Assembly (NCBI RefSeq): GCF_014306095.1
Contig: NZ_JACRWC010000035.1
Location: 1-20,550, forward strand
Direction of reading: 5' to 3'
Source of the DNA: Lentihominibacter faecis
GTDB lineage: Bacteria; Bacillota; Clostridia; Peptostreptococcales; Anaerovoracaceae
DNA: 20,550 nt
The position numbers were made by a program, and so were the translations under genes. Shown piece by piece: positions 13,881 to 20,550 of this stretch; within the stretch, counting starts at the first letter, position 1, and every line of letters begins with the position of its first letter. The notes beneath the pieces are model-generated. The model had not been told where the DNA came from, searched no databases, and saw only the letters and a list, made by a program, of their open reading frames with translations.

Positions 13881-15559
13881 TTCGCTGCACCTCCTTTTGG
13901 TAAAAGGAATGCAATATGCACATCATCTTCCTGTTTAGATACGATCGCTGCAGCATTATGTTGTGCCAGAAACTCGCGATCCGGCACGATGGCAGACAAG
14001 TCGCACGATATGGAAAATGTCATCTCCACAGATTCCGATTCTACTGTAAGATTGACCAGGATCGCATTCATCGTCGGGAGCGCAGCTTCCAGTATCATTT
14101 CAAAAAAGGCGTATGCCGCCACCGAAGAATCCTTTGATAGTATGCCTTTGCATCTGCACGATAACGAACCCGCTACTCCGCAGAGTCTTAGATTTTCCAT
14201 GGATTCCCGAAGGCAGTATTCCAGCTCCTGTGCCGGCAGAAAGCTGGCTTCCTCTCCAAGGAGGATCAGATTGCTCCGTCGTTTGATATAAGAACTGATC
14301 ACACAGACAAGACCCAGATTTTCTCTTGTTTTAGCAGGATCCTCTGAGAAGGTGAGCAGCGACTCCAGCTTCTGCAGCTGCGGGGCCACTTCTTCTGTTA
14401 TTTTGTCGTAAATACGCATATGTTCATCCGTCTGTGCCTGCTTTTCCTTTAGTTCTACCTCTGCCTTCAGAAGATTGTTGTTTTCAGAAAGGCGTGAACT
14501 GATCCGTTCCAGCTTTTTCAGAACATCCTGCACCATGGAAATATCCTCGACCCATAGCACATGCCCTCCGGCAACGGGTGCTCCGGACAGTCTTTCATTT
14601 CCCATTTCAACAGGACCTTCCTCTGTGCAGCGCATCATTTCCTTTGAGAATTCTTTTGCATTATCCGATGCAAGACATATGTTATATGATGTATCTACGA
14701 TCTGCGCTCCTATCGTCGAGGCATGAAACAGCTCGCTGTATCGTGTATTGGAAGGGATCAATCTGCTCTGGATGCAGATCTCACAGACCGACAGCATGAT
14801 CAAAGTCATAACAGCTGTCATATCGCCTGCGATCATGAAAAGGATCTTGCTCCCCATAAGATATCCGATACAGTATAAAAGAGCTGCCGCTGCCGGTATC
14901 ACCGGTCCCCAGATCCGCTTTTTTTTGTTCGGCACATGGCTTCGCACCAAAAGCAGGGCCAAAAAAGCGATGACCTCCGCAAACATCCAGCCCAGGCACA
15001 CGAAATAAAGTGGTTTATGTACATAAATGCATTCAGCATCTTCCAACCCAAACGGAAACGCGAAGACCTTTTGGTGAAAATTATTGGTAAGGATCAGTAA
15101 AATAAACAGGATCGCCGGAACGGTAATCACCTTTAATTGAGTCGGCAACGTGTAATTTTCCGATCTTCCAAGACAGCATGCAAGATAGATCCCCATCAGA
15201 GGGATCAGTATCATCGGTATGTAATAGCCGTACCAGCAGTAGTACTGTAGCGCGGGGATCCCTTCCAGAAATAAAAATTTACAGGTTCTTATACCGAACC
15301 AAAACAGCAGCAGCGCCGCTATTGCCATCAGATATCTGCGGACGGAACGGTTGAGCACACGCCTTCTGACCGAAACGCCCCACGTGATGATGATCCCCAT
15401 GTAAATGATCGATCGCAGCAGTGAACATAAATAATTAAGCGCATCATCCACAACATCAAAACGTGAAAACAGGCGGCAGACAACAGCACACAAAATAAGC
15501 GCTGCAACGGTCAGCAAAATCTTCTTATCCTGCCTGTATTTCTTCGAGTTCCTTGTCAC
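13877..15559 (-). CDS. 7TM-type sensor with degenerate kinase region
   Basis: The protein is 560 residues from a GTG at 15559, which has AGAAGGAG 7 bases upstream; an ATG at 15577 would add six residues (MRRRSC) but lacks a clear site. About eight hydrophobic segments fill the first 265 residues, like the N-terminal 7TM region of some histidine kinases. A PAS-like segment (SELFHASTIGAQIVD to GGHVLWVEDISMVQDV) and a coiled coil follow. Where a kinase would have its His there is RIYDKITEEVAPQLQKLESL, with no His, and the ATPase-like part (FFEMILEAALPTMNAI) lacks the N-box Asn and glycine boxes. It is therefore probably a sensing or scaffolding pseudokinase for the coupled active kinase downstream. 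A promoter lies just upstream. Confidence 0.82.
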   Translation of the reverse strand: MTRNSKKYRQDKKILLTVAALILCAVVCRLFSRFDVVDDALNYLCSLLRSIIYMGIIITWGVSVRRRVLNRSVRRYLMAIAALLLFWFGIRTCKFLFLEGIPALQYYCWYGYYIPMILIPLMGIYLACCLGRSENYTLPTQLKVITVPAILFILLILTNNFHQKVFAFPFGLEDAECIYVHKPLYFVCLGWMFAEVIAFLALLLVRSHVPNKKKRIWGPVIPAAAALLYCIGYLMGSKILFMIAGDMTAVMTLIMLSVCEICIQSRLIPSNTRYSELFHASTIGAQIVDTSYNICLASDNAKEFSKEMMRCTEEGPVEMGNERLSGAPVAGGHVLWVEDISMVQDVLKKLERISSRLSENNNLLKAEVELKEKQAQTDEHMRIYDKITEEVAPQLQKLESLLTFSEDPAKTRENLGLVCVISSYIKRRSNLILLGEEASFLPAQELEYCLRESMENLRLCGVAGSLSCRCKGILSKDSSVAAYAFFEMILEAALPTMNAILVNLTVESESVEMTFSISCDLSAIVPDREFLAQHNAAAIVSKQEDDVHIAFLLPKGGAAK

Positions 15560-15600
15560 ACAGCTTCTCCTTCTCATTTCACCACTGACTTCTCAGATAC

Positions 15601-15629
15601 AGTATAACTGATTTGCTGCAAAAAAGCAA
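15601..15629 (-). promoter_or_regulatory. Putative housekeeping-sigma promoter of the sensor operon
   Basis: On the minus strand TTGCTT (15624-15629) and TATACT (15601-15606) are 17 bases apart, giving a good -10 and a partial -35. Transcription would start near 15594, about 35 bases before the chosen GTG start. The -35 lies within the T-rich tail of the upstream terminator. Confidence 0.55.
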
Positions 15630-15680
15630 AAGAACCTCTTCTGCCGGATACACCACGAATCCGTCAGAAAAGGTTCTTTT
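15617..15680 (-). terminator. Rho-independent terminator of the microcompartment operon
   Basis: AAAAGAACCT (15628-15637) pairs with AGGTTCTTTT (15671-15680). Inner stems TTCTG/CAGAA and CGGA/TCCG continue it with single mismatches, around an 11-nt loop. On the minus strand the arm is followed by GCTTTTTTG. It lies 22 bases after the alcohol dehydrogenase stop. Confidence 0.9.
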
Positions 15681-15702
15681 GAAGTTACTTTATATGAATT
15701 TT

Positions 15703-16830
15703 TTAAAGAGGACCAACCTTCTTGAGAATAGCTTCGATATCCGCAGCTCCAACAACTCTCGGATTTGTTTTCGTGCAGGTATCTGCCAGCGCATCCCGGA
15801 TCATCTCATCCTTGTGCTTGAGGAGATCTTCCTGTTTGATCCCGGCTTTTTTCAGATTTTCCGGGATACCAAACAATCTCTCCAATTCATGGATCTTGCG
15901 AACAAGACTTCCTACTGCCAGCGGCACATTGCTGTAAGGAAGACCGATCAGCTTGGCCATTCTCTGATATTTTCTCGCGCATACCGTTTCTTCCGGTCCA
16001 TCCAGATGCGCATTGTATTCGATTACGTGAGGCAGTACGATGGCATTGCTTCTTCCGTGGGAAAGATGGAACTTTCCTCCAATGGTGTGTGCAATACTGT
16101 GACTGATCCCAAGACCGACTTTATTAAATGCCATTCCGGCCAGACAGGATGCATTGTGTACCTTTTCACGCGCCTCCAGATCATCTCCGTGCGTATAGGC
16201 AAACGGCAGGAACTTTATAAGAAGGGTAACTGCTTTCTCTGCCAGCGCATCTGTAAAGTCGTTGGCTTCCGTAGATACATATGCCTCAAGTGCGTGTGTC
16301 AGCGCATCCATACCGGTGTCCGCCGTGATAGCAGGCGGAACGCTCTCTACAAGTTCCGGATCCAGGATAGCTACCATAGGCTGCAGAGAATCATTCACCA
16401 AAGGATATTTGATTCCTTCCTGCGCATTGGTGATCACAGAAAATCGTGTTACCTCTGAACCAGTACCGCTGGTAGTCGGGATCGCATAACACTCATGGAT
16501 ATGAGCGATGTTCAGCTGACTTGAAAGTTCGCGGATCGCCTTTGCGGCATCGATGGAAGAACCACCTCCCACAGCGATCATCACATCTGCTTTGCAGCTC
16601 TGCAGGCACTGGATCCCTTCCGAAACGATTTCGATAGGAGGATCCGGTACGACCTTGCTGAACACATCTACCTGACATGCACTCAGGTGCTCCTTCACTT
16701 TATCCACGATCCCGGAGGATTCCATGAAGCTGTCGCACACGATCAGAACGTGCTTGTCCTGGATCGTATCCAGGATCCCCAGGGAATTCTCTCCAAAATA
16801 TACGTTAGTACTGATATTAAAATTCTTCAT
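15703..16830 (-). CDS. Iron-containing alcohol dehydrogenase (PduQ/EutG-like)
   Basis: The 375-residue enzyme has the usual length of the group III metal-dependent alcohol dehydrogenases. The nucleotide motif GGGSSID is at 88-94. The second signature [10 protein letters not shown] is at 119-128. Metal ligands can be read as D175 and H179 ([11 protein letters not shown]) with H244 and H258 (GISHSIAH to LSHGRSNA), spaced as in the family. In BMC operons such enzymes (PduQ, EutG) reduce the aldehyde to alcohol inside the shell and regenerate NAD+ for the aldehyde dehydrogenase. The start follows a GGGGGGAGAG site. It is the last gene of the operon, 86 bases after the shell gene, with a stem-loop in the gap and a terminator behind it. 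Confidence 0.93.
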   Translation of the reverse strand: MKNFNISTNVYFGENSLGILDTIQDKHVLIVCDSFMESSGIVDKVKEHLSACQVDVFSKVVPDPPIEIVSEGIQCLQSCKADVMIAVGGGSSIDAAKAIRELSSQLNIAHIHECYAIPTTSGTGSEVTRFSVITNAQEGIKYPLVNDSLQPMVAILDPELVESVPPAITADTGMDALTHALEAYVSTEANDFTDALAEKAVTLLIKFLPFAYTHGDDLEAREKVHNASCLAGMAFNKVGLGISHSIAHTIGGKFHLSHGRSNAIVLPHVIEYNAHLDGPEETVCARKYQRMAKLIGLPYSNVPLAVGSLVRKIHELERLFGIPENLKKAGIKQEDLLKHKDEMIRDALADTCTKTNPRVVGAADIEAILKKVGPL

Positions 16831-16849
16831 ACTCTCCCCCCTTTATGAA

Positions 16850-16882
16850 CATGAGGTGGATATGAACCATACCCACCTCATG
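16850..16882 (-). promoter_or_regulatory. Intercistronic stem-loop before the alcohol dehydrogenase
   Basis: CATGAGGTGG (16850-16859) pairs perfectly with CCACCTCATG (16873-16882), and an inner TATG/CATA extends the stem after one mismatch, leaving a 3-nt loop. There is no T run on the minus strand, so it is not a standard terminator. It lies just upstream of the alcohol dehydrogenase ribosome binding site. It may stabilise or process the upstream shell-gene transcript and so set relative expression. Confidence 0.65.
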
Positions 16883-16916
16883 TAAACTAGCTTAATGTCC
16901 TGATGTCAGCTTTCGC

Positions 16917-17204
16917 TTATTTGTTTCCCTTCTGCGGCAGAATGTCTTCTACTTCTACGTGCGGACGAGGGATTACGTGTACGGACAGCAGTTCGCCAAC
17001 TCTCTGAGCAGCAGCAGCTCCTGCGTCTGTTGCAGCCTTTACAGCGCCTACATCTCCTCTAACCATTACAGTTACCAGTCCGCCGCCTACGAATTCCTTA
17101 CCGATGAGGTATACGTTTGCAGCCTTTACCATAGCATCTGCAGCTTCGATAGAACCAACTAAACCTTTTGTTTCGATCATTCCTAATGCTTCGTTCTTAG
17201 TCAT
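16917..17204 (-). CDS. BMC-H shell protein (PduA/EutM-like hexamer)
   Basis: The 95-residue protein is one complete BMC domain: [20 protein letters not shown], then the pore-lining strand with [20 protein letters not shown], then [23 protein letters not shown]. Length and order match the canonical hexameric shell proteins that tile the facets of bacterial microcompartments. The triple Gly near the pore suggests a small pore lining; substrate cannot be told. It has a short Lys-containing tail after the core, unlike the second shell gene, which has a long acidic one. AGGAGG precedes the ATG. It lies between pduL and the alcohol dehydrogenase gene. Confidence 0.95.
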   Translation of the reverse strand: MTKNEALGMIETKGLVGSIEAADAMVKAANVYLIGKEFVGGGLVTVMVRGDVGAVKAATDAGAAAAQRVGELLSVHVIPRPHVEVEDILPQKGNK

Positions 17205-17255
17205 TTTAATTTCCTCCTAAAAAACATTTCATTTAAAACTTTACGCGTTTTTGAT

Positions 17256-17906
17256 TTACTTAATGATTTTGATACGTGTGGATGAACTCATGTCCATCGC
17301 ATTGGCTTCTTCTGTGTCCACATGACATTCCAGAGCCGAAGTGTCCGTAGCACGGATCGCTACGTTTGCCAGCGTTCCGCCTCTCGGGCCGTCTACCTGG
17401 ATGCTGACGATCTGTCCGTCATGCACGCCGTGAGCAGCCGCTTCCTGCGGAAGCATGTGAATATGTCTTTGTGCCACGATCAGACCTTCTGTCGTCTGTA
17501 CCGATCCCTTAGGACCGATGACCGTGATTCCCGGTGTTCCCGCCAGATCTCCGGACAATCTTGCCGGAGCCTTGACTCCCAGTTTAAAACCGTCTCCTGT
17601 CAGGATCTCGATCTGAGTCTTGCTGCGAACGGGTCCTAATACACGGATCTTTTCGATCGCACCTTTCGGTCCGCAGATCGTCACTGTTTCCTTACAGGCG
17701 AACTGACCCGGCTGTGACAGATCTTTGATCGGTGTCAGCTGATACCCTGATCCAAACAGAGTATCCAGATCAGCCTGTGAAAGATGGATATGGCGGTTGG
17801 AAACACCTACCGGAATGCCCTCCGGAGCCTGCTGTCCTGCACCGTTTACGGACTGAACCGCTTCTAACAGTACTTTCAGGACTGCTTCGTATTCCTTGCT
17901 TGCCAT
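17256..17906 (-). CDS. pduL: PduL-type phosphate acyltransferase
   Basis: The 216-residue protein converts acyl-CoA and phosphate to acyl-phosphate and CoA, recycling CoA within the microcompartment. It has the family's two repeated metal-binding His-x-His motifs, SNRHIHLS (H39, H41) and AQRHIHMLP (H148, H150), and a further His in ECHVDTEEANA (H195). The twin barrels are marked by GPKGAIEKIRVLGPVR and IGPKGSVQTTEG. The first 20 residues (EYEAVLKVLLEAVQSV) form an amphipathic helix joined by a linker, as in PduL encapsulation peptides. The start lies one base after the stop of the aldehyde dehydrogenase gene, with AGGGAG within that gene's end, so the two are coupled. Confidence 0.95.
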   Translation of the reverse strand: MASKEYEAVLKVLLEAVQSVNGAGQQAPEGIPVGVSNRHIHLSQADLDTLFGSGYQLTPIKDLSQPGQFACKETVTICGPKGAIEKIRVLGPVRSKTQIEILTGDGFKLGVKAPARLSGDLAGTPGITVIGPKGSVQTTEGLIVAQRHIHMLPQEAAAHGVHDGQIVSIQVDGPRGGTLANVAIRATDTSALECHVDTEEANAMDMSSSTRIKIIK

Positions 17907-17907
17907 C

Positions 17908-19632
17908 TTATTCTCCCTTCATTGCCTTTACCAGAGCATTGATCATGTCGTTGAGCTGATTTGCGTCGATCGGCTGATCACTTGCTACAGGTGCATCTGC
18001 ATTGCTGCTGCAGCTGTTGCATCCTACACCGTAGGAAATGCCGCTGTTGTTGTTCTGGTAGTCAGCCGGTGAAAGGTAAGCCGACGTAGATCCGCAGTTA
18101 GCCGGGGATACCTGTGTCGGTGCTACCGTATGAGTATCGAACGCCATCGGTGCTCCGCTTGCAGGGATCGGCTCTGGATGGATCGGAGTGAATCCGATGT
18201 TTGCTCCTGCTGCAGGTGCTGCATTCAGGTTAGCCAGTTCCGGATGATTGAATGTCGGATCGTCTGCTGCCAGTGTAGCACAGTTTTTGATACCGTAGGC
18301 AACTTTTTTGATATTTACCAGATGCATTGGGCTTACATTTTCAGATACCGAGCTGCCGCCCCATGTTCCGCAACCTAATGTGAAGGAAGGGATAAGGCCG
18401 GTGCTTCCGCCGGTACCACCCATGCTGCTTCCTGTGTTGACCAGGATTCTGGATGCCGGTTTCTTCGTGAATTCCAGAACGATGTTCTTGTTTTCTGTGT
18501 GTAAACTCATGGTATGTCCGATACCGTTCTGTAACAGCTCGATGCTCAGTTCGCATGCTTCATGCCAGTCGTTTACTACATAGAATGCCAGTACGCTTGT
18601 CAGCTTTTCAAAGGAAAGCGGATAGCCGTCGCCAACACCGCCCTGAGGTCCGATGAGCACTGTTGTGTTTTCCGGAACGTTGATTCCTGCTGCACTTGCA
18701 ATGTGAAGCGGGGATCTTCCTACGAACTTGGCGTTCATAGCGTGACCGCCGGCTTTGAACAGAAGCTTGCAGACTTTATCTGTTTCTTCCGGACTCATGA
18801 AGTAAGCACCCTGGTTCTTCAGTTCAGCGATTACAGCGTCCTTGTTGCATTCTTCACAGATGATGGACTGTTCGGATGCGCAGATCGTGCCGTAGTCGAA
18901 TGTCTTACTTGCGATGATGTTTGTAACAGCCTGCTGTACGTTAGCTGTTCTTTCGATGTATGCCGGAGAGTTTCCTGCGCCTACACCCAGTGCCGGTTTA
19001 CCAGCGCTGTAGGAAGCCTTAACCATTCCAGGACCGCCTGTTGCGATGATCATCTTAACTTCCTTGCTGTGCATCAGTTCATCTGTAGCAGGCATGGAAG
19101 GCATGGAAATGCATCCGATGATATTTTCCGGTGCTCCGGCTTCTACTGCAGCATCACGCATCAGAGTAGCTGCCTTCAGCGTACACTTTGCAGCGGATGG
19201 ATGCGGTGAAAATACGATAGCGTTTCTAGCCTTGATCGCGATGATAGACTTGAAGATCGCTGTAGATGTCGGGTTCGTGGAAGGCACGATACCCATCAGC
19301 AGACCAACCGGATCAGCTACATCCATCGTTCTTGCGATCGGATCTTCACTTACGATCCCGATCGTCTTCATGTCCTTGATGGCATCGTACAGTAATGTCG
19401 AAGCCATGTGATTTTTATAAGTTTTATCTGCCACTTTACCGAAGCCTGTTTCTTCTACTGCCATCTGTGCCAGTGAAACAGCATTTTCTTCGGCAACGCG
19501 AACCATATTACGTATGATTCTATCGATCTGATCCTCTGTATAGTTTGCGATCTTTTCTGTTGCGATCTGACCCAGTCTTGCCAGGTCGCGAACTTCCTGT
19601 ACAGAGCGTAAATCATAATCAATATTCTGCAT
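17908..19632 (-). CDS. CoA-acylating aldehyde dehydrogenase with C-terminal targeting helix
   Basis: The 574-residue enzyme belongs to the EutE/PduP group and oxidises an aldehyde to acyl-CoA with NAD+. The catalytic Cys is C251 in YGTICASEQS. The cofactor region includes GIVPSTNPTSTA (114-125) and GVGAGNSPAYIE (216-227). The core ends near residue 452. A long linker rich in Ala, Pro, Ser and Asn follows and includes a GVGCNSCSS patch (535-543). The last 20 residues (DANQLNDMINALVKAMKG) form an amphipathic helix typical of an encapsulation peptide. PduP and EutE of the classic operons carry theirs at the N-terminus; a C-terminal one is the pattern reported for glycyl-radical BMC loci. AGGAGGT precedes the ATG. 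Confidence 0.94.
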   Translation of the reverse strand: MQNIDYDLRSVQEVRDLARLGQIATEKIANYTEDQIDRIIRNMVRVAEENAVSLAQMAVEETGFGKVADKTYKNHMASTLLYDAIKDMKTIGIVSEDPIARTMDVADPVGLLMGIVPSTNPTSTAIFKSIIAIKARNAIVFSPHPSAAKCTLKAATLMRDAAVEAGAPENIIGCISMPSMPATDELMHSKEVKMIIATGGPGMVKASYSAGKPALGVGAGNSPAYIERTANVQQAVTNIIASKTFDYGTICASEQSIICEECNKDAVIAELKNQGAYFMSPEETDKVCKLLFKAGGHAMNAKFVGRSPLHIASAAGINVPENTTVLIGPQGGVGDGYPLSFEKLTSVLAFYVVNDWHEACELSIELLQNGIGHTMSLHTENKNIVLEFTKKPASRILVNTGSSMGGTGGSTGLIPSFTLGCGTWGGSSVSENVSPMHLVNIKKVAYGIKNCATLAADDPTFNHPELANLNAAPAAGANIGFTPIHPEPIPASGAPMAFDTHTVAPTQVSPANCGSTSAYLSPADYQNNNSGISYGVGCNSCSSNADAPVASDQPIDANQLNDMINALVKAMKGE

Positions 19633-19667
19633 ACTATGGCACCTCCTTTTTTATCCTTGCATTCTCT

Positions 19668-20051
19668 CTAGTTTTTTTTGTTATAATAGTTCTTCAGTTC
19701 TTCCAGAAGGGTCGTCTTGTTTGCCTTGGAGATTTCTCTTCCGGCGATCTGCAGGCCGTCGTATTCTCTAGCCAGATTTCTCAGTTTCACGACTCTGCAT
19801 TTACCAACCTCAGCCAGGGCTTTTTCTGCTCCGTTTTCTTCTACCAGACGATCTACACATTCCTTTGTGAGTTCGGCTGCATCCACTACGTGCTGCAAAG
19901 CTTCTTCCGCTGCAGGTTCTTCTGCAACTGCGTTTTCTACAGCAGGCTCAGCAGGTTCTTCCGGCTGCTCCGGTTGTGTTGCGTCCTCTTCTGTCAGCTC
20001 TGAATCCGATTCAGGTTCCTCTTTATTTGGGACCATCCTCTTCCGCATCAT
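19668..20051 (-). pseudogene. Out-of-frame C-terminal extension of the shell protein
   Basis: This frame encodes up to 127 residues. The first 50 are an acidic, Pro- and Glu-rich linker. Residues 51-80 look helical. Residues 88-124 (VVKLRNLAREYDGLQIAGRE, then a KANKTTLLEEL helix) resemble a SAP or Rho-N-like small helical nucleic-acid-binding fold, a tentative assignment. The ATG candidates at 20046-20051 have no ribosome binding site and lie inside the shell gene. The shell protein's own tail ([15 protein letters not shown]) is acidic too, and reading past its TAA with one base skipped continues straight into this linker. I read the pair as one ancestral gene split by a +1 frameshift. Re-initiation on the overlapping ATGs, or a sequencing indel, remains possible. 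Confidence 0.6.
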
Positions 20052-20364
20052 CGTCTTCGTGTTCGTGTTCCGAACGTTCGATGAGTGGAATCGGATTTAC
20101 GATGGTTTCGCCAACCTCAACATGCGGTCTTGGGATTACGTGCTGTGTTACCAGGCAGCGTTCACCCAGTCTTGCAGCTGCGGCAGCACCAGCATCAACG
20201 GATGCCTTTACGGCTGCTACGTCGCCTGTTACTGTAACAGTAACCAGACCACCCTTGACGAAAGTTCTTTCCAGAAGTTTTACTTCTGCCGCCTTCAGCA
20301 TGGCATCAGCGGCTTCGATGGAAGGAACCAGTCCGTATGTTTCGATCATTCCTAAAGCTTCCAT
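20023..20364 (-). CDS. BMC-H shell protein with acidic tail, probably frameshifted
   Basis: The 113-residue product carries a complete BMC domain ([20 protein letters not shown], then [20 protein letters not shown], then [16 protein letters not shown] and VIPRPHVEV) and an acidic His/Glu/Asp tail that stops at TAA 20023-20025. AAGGAGGT precedes the ATG at a normal distance. Shell proteins with extra C-terminal domains are known (EutK has a helix-turn-helix; PduK a cluster-binding tail), and the acidic linker plus helical domain in the +1 frame just downstream fits such a design. As it stands, the shell domain is intact and could still assemble as a hexamer. The aldehyde dehydrogenase gene follows. 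Confidence 0.88.
   Translation of the reverse strand: MEALGMIETYGLVPSIEAADAMLKAAEVKLLERTFVKGGLVTVTVTGDVAAVKASVDAGAAAAARLGERCLVTQHVIPRPHVEVGETIVNPIPLIERSEHEHEDDDAEEDGPK
20324..20357. repeat. 34-bp direct repeat, copy 1 (shell-gene N-terminus)
   Basis: This 34-base stretch, starting GGAACCAGTCCGTATGTTTC on the plus strand, is identical to 20517-20550. Here it encodes [11 protein letters not shown] near the start of the shell protein. The copies diverge at 20323 versus 20516. Confidence 0.95.
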
Positions 20365-20389
20365 TCGCTGACCTCCTTATTCTTCTTGA

Positions 20390-20550
20390 TTAATGAGTTG
20401 CGTAGAAGACAGTTACTTTGTTCGGGGATCCGAAGGTGAGCTTGGCACCATTCTGGAAGAACAGGCAGTCTCCCGGATTTCCGGTAAAGATCCGACCGTC
20501 CTTTTCCACCGTTAACGGAACCAGTCCGTATGTTTCGATCATTCCTAAAG
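20390..20550 (-). CDS. EutQ-like cupin C-terminus fused to a BMC N-terminus (partial)
   Basis: The gene enters from the right edge and stops at TAA 20390-20392; 53 codons are visible. The last 41 residues (LTVEKDGRIFTGNPGDCLFF, then NGAKLTFGSPNKVTVFYATH) resemble the end of EutQ-type cupins, where a P-G-D-x-x-F-x-x-x-G strand pair precedes a FGSP-x-x-V-x-x-x-Y end. EutQ is associated with ethanolamine microcompartments and has acetate kinase activity; this gene's role is unknown. The first 11 visible residues are [11 protein letters not shown], exactly the N-terminus of a BMC-H protein, in the same frame. The gene is therefore either a true shell-cupin fusion, a recombined remnant, or a misjoin at a repeat. 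It lies 25 bases before the shell gene 20023-20364. Confidence 0.6.
   Translation of the reverse strand, partial: LGMIETYGLVPLTVEKDGRIFTGNPGDCLFFQNGAKLTFGSPNKVTVFYATH
20517..20550. repeat. 34-bp direct repeat, copy 2 (window edge)
   Basis: This copy is identical to 20324-20357 and runs to the last base of the window, so the true repeat may be longer. It is fused in frame to the cupin fragment. Confidence 0.95.

Noticed and set aside
15613..16458. Long plus-strand open frame of 281 codons
   Set aside because: It is antisense to the alcohol dehydrogenase and begins within a terminator stem; no recognisable motifs.

Overview
The window looks like a chromosomal piece of an anaerobic Firmicute of the class Clostridia. 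Evidence: moderate GC, strong AGGAGG-type ribosome binding sites, short lipobox lipoproteins, a YdjG/YdjH/YdjI-like gene set and a bacterial microcompartment (BMC) locus with a C-terminally tagged aldehyde dehydrogenase. Almost every gene is on the minus strand, so the biological order runs from right to left. I cannot name the species.

Right part (15.6-20.55 kb): the distal half of a BMC operon. In transcription order it has the C-terminal end of a EutQ-like cupin (running off the window and joined in frame to a shell-protein N-terminus), a BMC-H shell protein whose acidic C-terminal extension lies in another frame, a CoA-acylating aldehyde dehydrogenase with a C-terminal encapsulation helix, PduL phosphotransacylase, a second BMC-H shell protein, a stem-loop, an iron-type alcohol dehydrogenase and a strong terminator. 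Together these would convert an aldehyde inside the shell to acyl-CoA, acyl-phosphate and alcohol while recycling NAD and CoA. The signature substrate enzyme is not in the window. The C-terminal position of the targeting helix suggests a glycyl-radical-type BMC (inference).

Middle (11.3-15.6 kb): a translationally coupled signalling cassette of a polytopic 7TM-type sensor with a degenerate kinase region, an intact LuxR-class histidine kinase and a NarL/LuxR response regulator, closed by a terminator. Beyond it is a stand-alone receiver-like protein that has lost the phosphorylation residues and carries Glu at the phospho-Asp position. A repeated GATC-rich element lies between the two.

Left-centre (1.2-11.3 kb): two lipoprotein genes and a terminator-like hairpin, then a nine-gene operon: SPFH protein with three zinc ribbons, DUF4428 protein with Met-Gly-Gln repeats and a zinc ribbon, a propeller-like lipoprotein, a double-zinc-ribbon membrane protein (YdjG-like), a TPM-domain membrane protein (YdjH-like), two unrecognised mostly helical proteins, and two small lipoproteins, ending at a strong terminator. 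This resembles the membrane-stress partners that accompany PspA in Bacillus, but no PspA is present. It is the best candidate here for an undescribed envelope system, possibly controlled by the adjacent regulators.

Left end (1-1.15 kb): one more lipoprotein gene, then a mosaic of gene remnants, including the C-terminal piece of a flavin reductase-like gene on the plus strand facing the C-terminal piece of an unknown minus-strand gene.
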